Source of the DNA: Gaetbulibacter_A aestuarii
GTDB lineage: Bacteria > Bacteroidota > Bacteroidia > Flavobacteriales > Flavobacteriaceae
Length of the DNA stretch: 64,000 bases
Assembly (NCBI RefSeq): GCF_039537665.1
Contig: NZ_BAABAY010000001.1
Location: 1,178,001-1,242,000 of the forward strand
Reading direction: 5' to 3'
The notes beneath the pieces were generated by a model, which saw only the letters and a program-made list of their open reading frames with translations, was not told the origin of the DNA and made no database searches. Shown piece by piece: positions 36,692 through 43,210 of this stretch. The translations under genes were made by a program, and so were the position numbers. Position 1 is the first letter of the stretch; each line of letters starts with the position of its first letter.

Positions 36692-36834
36692 GGAAAAGAG
36701 AGTAGGGAAAATAGAGAAGAGAGAAGAGAGAAGAGAGGAGGGAGAAGAGAGGAGGGAACATAGAAGGTCTTAAAATGATCTAAATGTTCAAAAAAATGTG
36801 TCTTGGTTCTCGTTTCTCGTTTCTTGGTTCTCTT
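36691..36834 (+). repeat. Purine tract and facing pyrimidine tract
   Basis: Bases 36691-36758 are almost pure A/G built from GAGAAGA-like units; 36801-36834 is a C/T/G-rich stretch made of TTTCTCG and TTGGTTCTC units that is roughly its complement. Together they could fold into a long imperfect hairpin directly behind clpP. Simple-sequence DNA, no coding potential. Confidence 0.6.
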
Positions 36835-36904
36835 GAGAAGTGAATAAAAAGACCAACAATTTCCTCGGGCACAAAACCCAAAATAAGAATTGAACAACAG
36901 TAAA

Positions 36905-37834
36905 ATGGACTTACAGCAGGAACTAAATAAAGTTGGCGGATTTAAAAATCTGGAGCTCCTCGCAAAGCAGGTGGTAGAAGGTTTTATATCCGGGATGCAC
37001 AAAAGTCCGTTTCATGGTTTTTCTGCAGAATTTGCCGAGCATAAAATATATAATCAGGGCGAAAGTACAAGGCATATCGATTGGAAGTTGTTCGCGAAAA
37101 CCGATAAGTTATACACCAAACGTTACGATGATGAAACCAATCTTCGGTGTCATTTGATCATCGATAACAGTAGTTCGATGCATTATCCGAAAATGAAGCA
37201 ATTCAGCTTGGATAAACTTAATAAAATAGCCTTTTCAGCTTTGGCTTCTGCAGCCTTGATGAGTATTTTAAAACGTCAGCGAGACGCAGTAGGCTTGAGT
37301 ATTTATAGTGATTCCTATGATTTTTACGCTCCGGAAAAAGGTAGCGAGCGCCATCATCAAATGTTGTTGCATGCCTTAAATGATGTGGTAGCGTCTGATC
37401 CTGTTCAAAGAACTACGGACACTTACAAATATTTACACCTTATTGCCGAGAAGATTCACCGGCGATCTATGATCTTTCTGTTCACGGATATGTTTCAAAC
37501 GGCTGAGTCTGAAGAAAAATTATTTGAAGCTTTAAGGCACTTGAAATATAACAAGCACGAGGTGATCTTATTCCATGTGGTTGACAAAGCAAAAGAGATC
37601 AATTTCGAGTTTGATAATACACCGAAACGATTTATTGATGTAGAGACCGGGGAGTACATTAACTTGTATGCAGATTCTATCAAGGAAAGTTATCAGGAGG
37701 CGGTATCACAATATATAACGGCGATGAAACTGAAATGTGCTCAGTATAAAATCAAGTATGTGGAGGCGGATATCAACAAGGATTTTGATACGATTTTAAT
37801 GACCTATATGGTCGAACGGCAAAAGTTCGGATAA
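36905..37834 (+). CDS. DUF58 protein with von Willebrand A-like domain
   Basis: 309 residues from the ATG at 36905 (a TTG 15 bases upstream is less likely). GESTRHIDWKLFAKTDKLYTKRY is the conserved DUF58 segment, and LIIDNSSSMHYP is a MIDAS-like DxSxS motif of vWA domains. Such proteins usually pair with MoxR ATPases and Bat proteins; here the gene stands alone. Cytoplasmic; exact role unknown. Confidence 0.85.
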   Translation: MDLQQELNKVGGFKNLELLAKQVVEGFISGMHKSPFHGFSAEFAEHKIYNQGESTRHIDWKLFAKTDKLYTKRYDDETNLRCHLIIDNSSSMHYPKMKQFSLDKLNKIAFSALASAALMSILKRQRDAVGLSIYSDSYDFYAPEKGSERHHQMLLHALNDVVASDPVQRTTDTYKYLHLIAEKIHRRSMIFLFTDMFQTAESEEKLFEALRHLKYNKHEVILFHVVDKAKEINFEFDNTPKRFIDVETGEYINLYADSIKESYQEAVSQYITAMKLKCAQYKIKYVEADINKDFDTILMTYMVERQKFG

Positions 37835-37867
37835 AGAAAAAAATTATAGAAAAATTATAAAAAAACG

Positions 37868-37898
37868 TTTGACATCTAAAAAAACCCATGTATATTTG
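37868..37898 (+). promoter_or_regulatory. tRNA-Asp promoter
   Basis: TTTG (37868-37871), 19-base spacer, TATATTTG (37891-37898): an ideal Bacteroidota sigma-A promoter, 18 bases before the tRNA. Confidence 0.88.
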
Positions 37899-37916
37899 CA
37901 ACCGCAATAAAGCAAC

Positions 37917-37990
37917 GGTCTGGTAGTTCAGTTGGTTAGAATGTCGCCCTGTCACGGCGAAGGTCGCGGGTTCGAGTCCCGTCCAGACCG
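37917..37990 (+). tRNA. tRNA-Asp (anticodon GTC)
   Basis: Full cloverleaf: acceptor GGTCTGG/CCAGACC, anticodon stem TCGCC/GGCGA with loop CTGTCAC and anticodon GTC at 37951-37953, T-arm GCGGG-TTCGAGT-CCCGT, discriminator G at 37990. CCA is not encoded. A repeat array begins six bases after it. Confidence 0.97.
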
Positions 37991-37995
37991 CAAAA

Positions 37996-38551
37996 ATCCT
38001 GAAACTAGTTCAGGATGACAAAGTTGTGTTGGCCACTTAATTGTGGCAAGTAGTAGACCTAATTCATTTTAGGTGAGACTCGTGAGAAGCTTTTCCTTTA
38101 TGGAGAGGCTTTTTTGTTTTGGTTCAGTTTGTAAAGATCCTGAAACAAGTTCAGGATGACAACCTTGTGTTGGCCACTTAATTGTGGCAAGTAGTAGACC
38201 TAATTCATTTTAGGTGAGACGCGTTCGACCCTTATTCCTTTTTGGAGGGGCTTTTTTGTTTTGGGGCAGGTTGTAAAGATCCTGAAACAAGTTCAGGATG
38301 ACAACCTTGTGTTGGCCACTTCATTGTGGCAAGTAGTAGGTCTAATTCATTTTAGGTGAGACGCGTTCGACCTTTATTCCTTTATGGAGCCGCTATTTTT
38401 GTTTTGGGGCAGGTTGTAAAGATCCTGAAACAAGTTCAGGATGACAAAGTTGTGGTGGCCACTTAATTGTGGCAAGTAGTTGGCCTAATTCATTTTAGGT
38501 GAGACGCGTTCGACCCTTATTCCCTAATGGAGCCGCTATTTTTGTATTAGG
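37996..38551 (+). repeat. Four tandem copies of a 141-143 bp hairpin-rich repeat
   Basis: Copies start at 37996, 38137, 38279 and 38422. Each has: hairpin ATCCTGAA/TTCAGGAT; hairpin GCCAC/GTGGC with loop TTAATT or TTCATT; hairpin built on CCTAA/TTAGG with loop TTCATT; and a terminator-like end with a T-run. Copies 3 and 4 differ in the third hairpin (GTCTAA, GCCTAA against TTAGGT) yet still pair through G-U, which suggests the RNA fold matters. The units have no spacers and no cas genes lie nearby, so this is not CRISPR. Confidence 0.9.
38087..38115 (+). terminator. Terminator of tRNA-Asp, inside the first repeat copy
   Basis: AAGCTTTTCC (38087-38096) pairs with GGAGAGGCTT (38102-38111), two G-U pairs, then a T-run to 38115. 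The same place in copies 2-4 is degenerate, so only copy 1 looks fully functional. Confidence 0.75.
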
Positions 38552-38599
38552 TAATTCAGAAATTAAAAGGGGAGTGGATGGCTTATTTTGTGATTATTA

Positions 38600-38935
38600 T
38601 TAATCTATTATTTCTAACACTTCGGCTTCTCCAAGTGTATTTTCACCTTCATGGATCCACCAAACCCTTCCCTTTTTTAAAAAAGACTCAATATTGTTAT
38701 GATTTAGAAATTTAACCATTACGTTGGCAGTTTCACCAGGTAAAATCATATCCTTATTGAAATCAATTTGTCCAATATATGATGTTATAAAAACTAAAGG
38801 GTTCTCCTTATACTCAAATACATGATTTGGTCTGTAACCCGTTTTGATTCCAGTTTTTCTTCCACCCTTATGGGTTGGATATAGGGTTAATTTTGCTCTT
38901 ATTTCTAAGAAATTTGAAAACATGTTCCTCTCCAT
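38600..38935 (-). CDS. Free-standing EF-Tu domain-III-like protein
   Basis: 111 residues that follow the C-terminal (third) beta-barrel of elongation factor Tu along its length: KGGRKTGIKTGYRPNHVF corresponds to the EF-Tu GGR-hTPh-GYRPQFYF segment, MILPGETANVMVKF to the MVMPGDN region, and IHEGENTLGEAEVLEI to IREGGRTVGAGVV. No GTPase domain and no domain II are present, so it cannot act as an elongation factor. It could bind EF-Tu partners or serve as a decoy or immunity-type protein; that is inference. Last gene of a minus-strand row, 3 bases after the preceding stop. Confidence 0.8.
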   Translation of the reverse strand: MERNMFSNFLEIRAKLTLYPTHKGGRKTGIKTGYRPNHVFEYKENPLVFITSYIGQIDFNKDMILPGETANVMVKFLNHNNIESFLKKGRVWWIHEGENTLGEAEVLEIID

Positions 38936-38938
38936 CTT

Positions 38939-39283
38939 TTAAAACCATCTTTTATATTCAGTATCTCTACTGAAATAAATCATATTATTTTCAATTATTA
39001 TTTCAGCTTTACCCTCAAGAATTTCCTTAATTTCAGAAAGTTTTTCTAAGTAATCCTCCTTTTTACTTTTTCCATAAAAATCATCCCAACCAGTCAAAAT
39101 ATTACCCTCAAATTTTATATCAATAAAAATTTCATAAACGTCAATAGGTATGGTGATTTTAGCTGAAAGGTCAGGTTGTTTCATTTCCAACAGGAATGCG
39201 GAACTGTTTTCATTTTTAACAACTTTATTCAATAATCCAATGGATTCTAGAGTGCTCATTGTAAAAGACTTGGTTTGGGTCAT
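38939..39283 (-). CDS. Unknown small cytoplasmic protein
   Basis: 114 residues, no signal, no membrane helix, acidic and beta/helix mixed (AKITIPIDVYEIFIDIKFEG, then a Lys/Glu helix and a short C-terminal strand pair). A second ATG eight codons in (39259) is possible. I recognise no family. Its close spacing to the EF-Tu-domain gene (3 bases) means co-translation is likely. Confidence 0.7.
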   Translation of the reverse strand: MTQTKSFTMSTLESIGLLNKVVKNENSSAFLLEMKQPDLSAKITIPIDVYEIFIDIKFEGNILTGWDDFYGKSKKEDYLEKLSEIKEILEGKAEIIIENNMIYFSRDTEYKRWF

Positions 39284-39320
39284 TTTATTCTATTTTAGGG
39301 TGTTCTAAAATATTCGACAA

Positions 39321-39872
39321 TTAAAAAAGTCTAAATCTTTTTCTTTTCACCTTTTGATCTAGTGTCATTTTAAATGAAAGCAAGTCAAAGTTGAAATCAA
39401 TATTGGATTCATAATGGTTCTCAGCCGATGCTAAATCACCGATAGCATTTCCGTTTTCCTGTTTTTTAAAGTAAATGCCTTCAACCATAAAGTCTGGCGA
39501 TATTTTCTGAACTATTTTTTCATTGTCAATTACATAAACTGAGTAATATGTTCCTAAAACGAAGTAATTAGGGTTTTCAGTCAGTATTGCACTTGTAATT
39601 GGTGGATATTCGGCAATTTTAAGAATCATTTTCTTTTTTTCAATGTCAATGAGATATCCAAAGCCACTTGCAACAACTAATGCCACTTCATTTTCTTTGT
39701 TTGTTAAAACAGTATTATAACCATTGATATTTTCCAAGGGGAAGCATCCAAACCATTTCTCACATTCATTAGGCTCAAATTCTACCCAAAGTGCCTGACT
39801 GAAATGTTTACCAAAGTGAATCTCTTCTAATTCACCCGAAGGAGGTATCTTAATTAAGATCTTACTACTCAT
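39321..39872 (-). CDS. Unknown cytoplasmic protein
   Basis: 183 residues, beta-rich. WVEFEPNECEKWFGCFPLE and VALVVASGFGYLIDIE suggest a small propeller- or barrel-like fold; the end is basic (KVKRKRFRLF). No family recognised. Second in the minus-strand row of four small genes (39915 to 38600 direction), all without export signals, a pattern seen in orphan immunity-gene clusters; that comparison is inference. Confidence 0.7.
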   Translation of the reverse strand: MSSKILIKIPPSGELEEIHFGKHFSQALWVEFEPNECEKWFGCFPLENINGYNTVLTNKENEVALVVASGFGYLIDIEKKKMILKIAEYPPITSAILTENPNYFVLGTYYSVYVIDNEKIVQKISPDFMVEGIYFKKQENGNAIGDLASAENHYESNIDFNFDLLSFKMTLDQKVKRKRFRLF

Positions 39873-39914
39873 TTAATTTATTTCGTCTTCAATAATGGTT
39901 GAAAAATAAGTGTT

Positions 39915-40367
39915 CTAAGTGAAATATTCTCCATCCCAGGGTTCAAAAAATGAAATGGTTGAGCTTGGTTGTAGTTCAATGGATTGTGTTTCAGGATTTG
40001 GGATTAAACCAAATTTGATTCCGTCGATATGAGTAGAGAAAGGTTTTATCTCAATATTCCTAAATTTTAGTTTACCAAGAGGTTCTAATAAACTTTTAAG
40101 ACTGTGTTCAGATTGTCCTAATTTCACATCACTAGACTTACCAAGCAGTTTAAAAAGGGTATCAATATGATTTCCATCATTGTCAAAAAGATACACAACA
40201 ACATATTCCAAACGCTCATTTTGCCAGCTATTACTGGTAAATCCTTTGGGAAAGACGAAAGTTTCACAACCAAAAAAGAGTTTACCATCTTCTAATTCAC
40301 CCAAATAATGAGTGTGATAATCTTCGTCTCTATTAATAGGAACTTTTTCTGGACACCAATTTTTCAT
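39915..40367 (-). CDS. Unknown cytoplasmic protein
   Basis: 150 residues, no signal peptide. YHTHYLGELEDGKLFFGCETFV near the N-terminus, VVVYLFDNDGNHIDTLF in the middle and an aromatic acidic end FFEPWDGEYFT. No family recognised. Its start lies 8 bases from a decayed copy of the tRNA-linked repeat at 40375-40455. Confidence 0.7.
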   Translation of the reverse strand: MKNWCPEKVPINRDEDYHTHYLGELEDGKLFFGCETFVFPKGFTSNSWQNERLEYVVVYLFDNDGNHIDTLFKLLGKSSDVKLGQSEHSLKSLLEPLGKLKFRNIEIKPFSTHIDGIKFGLIPNPETQSIELQPSSTISFFEPWDGEYFT

Positions 40368-40374
40368 GTCTTGT

Positions 40375-40455
40375 CTTTAATTGTGGAAGCAGTTAAATAA
40401 ATTCATTTTAGGTAAGATTCGTTTGACGCTTATCTCTTTTTGGAGCGACTTTTTA
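40375..40455 (+). repeat. Decayed partial copy of the tRNA-Asp-linked repeat
   Basis: It keeps TTTAATTGTGG, AATTCATTTTAGGT and the TTTTTGGAGCGACTTTTT end in the same order as the main copies, but the first hairpin is gone and the middle is altered. It splits the small-gene region into two blocks. Confidence 0.75.
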
Positions 40456-40470
40456 TTATTTTTTAGAATA

Positions 40471-40917
40471 TTATTTGACTCTGGAATAGGTGTATGATAT
40501 AGCAGAACCATCATCCCTGTCAAAACTAATTTCATTATGCTTACCGTCTTCCATCCAATCCAAGATAATAAGTTCTACTAAATCTGAGTTGTCATATTCG
40601 GCAATACCATGAGGAGTCCATTTGTTGGGATGGGTAATGGTAATTTTTCCTGTTAATGTCTCAATAATAACACATTCATTATTGGCATTATAACCGTGCA
40701 TTTTTCTTATAAATTGACCATCAGAAGAAATTTCCAGATCATTTAAGCTTTTTGCCAAACCTTCGCAATCATAAGTTTCTGGCGTTTTGGAAAGAAACTG
40801 ATATATACCACTATAATCACCAAGCCCCGAATAGTAACCCTTTCCACTTTGATTTGGTTGGCAGGAAATTAGTAATAGTAAAAATAGCATCTTTAGAAGA
40901 GTGTTTTTCGAAATCAT
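40471..40917 (-). CDS. Small lipoprotein, unknown function
   Basis: 148 residues from the ATG at 40917, which puts a clean lipoprotein signal (MISKNTLLKMLFLLLLISC) at the N-terminus; a longer frame begins at 40938. The mature part has two Cys (DCEGL, NNECV) and ends in beta strands (SFDRDDGSAISYTYSRVK). No family recognised. Confidence 0.7.
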   Translation of the reverse strand: MISKNTLLKMLFLLLLISCQPNQSGKGYYSGLGDYSGIYQFLSKTPETYDCEGLAKSLNDLEISSDGQFIRKMHGYNANNECVIIETLTGKITITHPNKWTPHGIAEYDNSDLVELIILDWMEDGKHNEISFDRDDGSAISYTYSRVK

Positions 40918-41005
40918 ATCAACTTGTTTTAAGTTCAATATACGTATAAATTCTTACAAAAATATACGGAAAGGTTATTTCTCAAATTGGAAGACTTAAT
41001 TATTG

Positions 41006-41614
41006 TTAGTACCGTTTTTTCCTTAATAAACCAATCATGTTTCCAATTCCAACTCCAAAATAAGTTCTGTCTTTGTTTATCTGGATCATGGGAGAAAGAG
41101 TAAGACCATAAAATCTTGAGAAAGCAAATTCTATTTTTGGGTTAATGATGAGGCTTACAGTATTATATTTATAATATTCCCAGGTATAATTTGAAGTTAA
41201 AAATGCGTTATCTATGCGCATCCAATTTATGGGTTCCCTGATAATAGTGTATCCTAAACCAAAAGTAATATTTAGCCTTATGGTTCCATTCCGGTTCAAA
41301 TTATAAACTTTACCAGTACCTGCATAATAATTTTCTAACTGATCATACGGACGGGCTAATAAGAATAGTGTTAAGAACTCTGAGAATCCAAGAGCGTAAT
41401 CCTCTGGTATAGATTTTGGTTTCCTTAAATTACCAGAATAACCAATTTTAAAGACATAGTTTTTCTTTGAAATATAATTCAGGCTAATATCCCCTCCAAC
41501 GTAATTTCCAATATTAAATTCTCCGGAAATGTAAATAGGGTTATTGATTTTAAACTGAGCTGTAATCAAGTTGATACTCAAAGAAAAAATTATTAAAAGA
41601 ACTAACCTTTTCAT
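41006..41614 (-). CDS. Secreted or outer-membrane protein, unknown
   Basis: 202 residues with a Sec signal peptide ending at TAQ. The mature chain alternates aromatic and polar residues (YISGEFNIGNYVGGDISLNYI and similar) as small outer-membrane barrels do, and ends in basic residues. No family recognised. Confidence 0.7.
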   Translation of the reverse strand: MKRLVLLIIFSLSINLITAQFKINNPIYISGEFNIGNYVGGDISLNYISKKNYVFKIGYSGNLRKPKSIPEDYALGFSEFLTLFLLARPYDQLENYYAGTGKVYNLNRNGTIRLNITFGLGYTIIREPINWMRIDNAFLTSNYTWEYYKYNTVSLIINPKIEFAFSRFYGLTLSPMIQINKDRTYFGVGIGNMIGLLRKKRY

Positions 41615-41776
41615 AAATAATTAGATGTCGTATTAGCGGTATCTACTCCTTTTTTAAACCCAAAGGAATGGTATTGGCAAAAAGGGGGACTTGTATATGC
41701 CGTGATAAAAATTATTATGTTTTTCATTAAGGAAAATTTATCAGCATTTAGATCAAATTTTAAAGGTCTTTGGAAA

Positions 41777-41995
41777 CTAATCTTCCCACCCACAAAGCGT
41801 ACGACCAAATTTTTTAGCCTCCGAAAGAGTCACTTTTTCAATGTCACTTTTACAATTTGAAAGACCTCTACAATCTTTTTTGTAATGATATTTTTTACTG
41901 TATTTACCTGTACAGATATAAATGTTAGCTTCAGAACTATTAAAAGAACTAAATGAAATAAAAAGCAGCGAATAAAGTAGGAACTTTTTTACCAT
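41777..41995 (-). CDS. Small secreted Cys-rich protein
   Basis: 72 residues from the ATG at 41995, chosen because MVKKFLLYSLLFISFSSFNS is a good signal peptide. The mature part contains YICTGKYSKKYHYKKDCRGL, then NCKSDIEKVTLSEAKKFGRT and CGWED, with four Cys and one His in the order C-H-C-C-C. It resembles the small YH..C...EA...G..PC domain found as a tail on some nucleases and secreted proteins, probably a metal-binding fold. Function unknown. Confidence 0.65.
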   Translation of the reverse strand: MVKKFLLYSLLFISFSSFNSSEANIYICTGKYSKKYHYKKDCRGLSNCKSDIEKVTLSEAKKFGRTLCGWED

Positions 41996-42119
41996 AATAT
42001 AAATGTAACTAATTTCTTTAATCAAACCCGGTTATTATATAATATTTCTTACATTAGTTTTCAAATAATTGGACTTACTCTCTTTTTATTTTTACTAACT
42101 AACCATTAAATCATTCACA

Positions 42120-42848
42120 ATGAAAAAGCTTTTTTTAATTTCAATACTAATTATTTATCTAATACCCAATCAAGTCAAAGCACAAAATGACGGAGCAGCA
42201 GTTGCTGCAGTTGCTGGAGGTTTATTAGCCATTGGTGCGGGTATTGCTGCTGTTGAACAAATGAAGGAGCAGGCTGAATTAACCGCGACGCAATGGTTAT
42301 TGACAAATCATCCGGAATACACTAAATTTTCTTTAAAAACCTTAGATTTTGATGGCAAAAAATTGAAGGATATGTCTACAACATCTGTCATTACTTTTAA
42401 AATTAGAAAATTTGATTTTAATGGTGAGGAACCAAAGCTTGGAGAGAAAACAGTTTTATTTGGTTTTACGAGTTTTGGATGGATAAATGAATATGGAATT
42501 GATTTTGATAAAGTTAAGTGGTTTTTAATTGATAGTGAAGAATGGATGAATATGATGACTGCCTATTCAAAGGTGGCTTCAAGTGAAGGTAATGAACATA
42601 TTATTCGTGAAGCACTAAAAAATGGGAAGGTGGTCAATAGAGGAATTAAGGGCAAAAATGGAGGTGAGGATATCGACTTTTATAAAATAGATGGTGATAT
42701 GTATTTGGTAACAGATTATTCACCTCACATGAAATTTATTTATAATGAGAGATCATTAGGAATATTTTTAAAGGAAACAAGTGATTTAATTCAAATCGGT
42801 AGGGGAGACATTATTAAAATTCATGAATTCTTTTTTGATGAAGATTGA
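42120..42848 (+). CDS. Secreted protein, unknown
   Basis: 242 residues with a Sec signal (cleaved near KAQ). A Gly/Ala-rich hydrophobic stretch (AAVAAVAGGLLAIGAGIAAV, about 26-46) could insert in a membrane. The rest is soluble and acidic. The only + strand gene of the accessory block; it ends 30 bases before a full repeat copy. No family recognised. Confidence 0.75.
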   Translation: MKKLFLISILIIYLIPNQVKAQNDGAAVAAVAGGLLAIGAGIAAVEQMKEQAELTATQWLLTNHPEYTKFSLKTLDFDGKKLKDMSTTSVITFKIRKFDFNGEEPKLGEKTVLFGFTSFGWINEYGIDFDKVKWFLIDSEEWMNMMTAYSKVASSEGNEHIIREALKNGKVVNRGIKGKNGGEDIDFYKIDGDMYLVTDYSPHMKFIYNERSLGIFLKETSDLIQIGRGDIIKIHEFFFDED

Positions 42849-42878
42849 ATTCATTTAATAACAATTAATACTCCAAAG

Positions 42879-43005
42879 ATCCTGAAACAAGTTCAGGATG
42901 ACAACCTTGTGTTGGCCACTTCATTGTGGCAAGTAGTAGGCCTAATTTATTTTAGGTGAGAGGCATTGAATACTTATTCCATTTTCTTGTGGTTATTTTT
43001 ACTTT
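42879..43005 (+). repeat. Distal full copy of the tRNA-Asp-linked repeat
   Basis: Same order of hairpins as at 37996-38551 (ATCCTGAA/TTCAGGAT, GCCAC/GTGGC, CCTAA/TTAGG) with few changes, same orientation. Together with the tandem array it brackets 4.3 kb of accessory genes. Confidence 0.9.
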
Positions 43006-43011
43006 TTGGAT

Positions 43012-43037
43012 AAAAATAGCAGGGCTGTGCTATTTTT
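43012..43037. terminator. Hairpin terminator 1 downstream of the distal repeat
   Basis: AAAAATAGCA (43012-43021) pairs with TGCTATTTTT (43028-43037), loop GGGCTG; T-rich on either strand. Confidence 0.65.
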
Positions 43038-43046
43038 CTAAATAAA

Positions 43047-43107
43047 AAACGATTTCCGCACTATGAATATTGCTGTATCCTGTGCGAAAATCGTTTTCTT
43101 TTTTTAT
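43047..43107. terminator. Hairpin terminator 2, long stem
   Basis: A 16-base stem with one mismatch, AAAACGATTTCCGCAC (43047-43062) against GTGCGAAAATCGTTTT (43082-43097), then a T-run. It would end the minus-strand CHRD gene and any + strand read-through. Bases 43108-43210 show nothing else. Confidence 0.8.
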
Positions 43108-43210
43108 TCAATTTCTTGAGAATTTGAGTATCGTTGGTCAAAAATTCCAGATCATGATATTCCGGAATTAAATGATTTCAATCAAGAAATTTTAATTATC
43201 ATGTATTTAT

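Noticed and set aside
38200..38240. tRNA fragment in the repeat (GCGTTCGACC resembling a T-arm)
   Set aside because: Only a short resemblance; no acceptor or anticodon arms can be folded around it.
37996..38551. CRISPR array
   Set aside because: Repeats are 141-143 bp, directly joined without unique spacers, and no cas genes are near.
41611..41808. 65-residue frame on the minus strand
   Set aside because: It overlaps the start of the neighbouring gene, has no signal or family features, and its composition looks random.
38422..43005. Integron cassette array with attC sites
   Set aside because: Repeat size is similar, but no RYYYAAC/GTTRRRY core sites and no tyrosine integrase gene are present.
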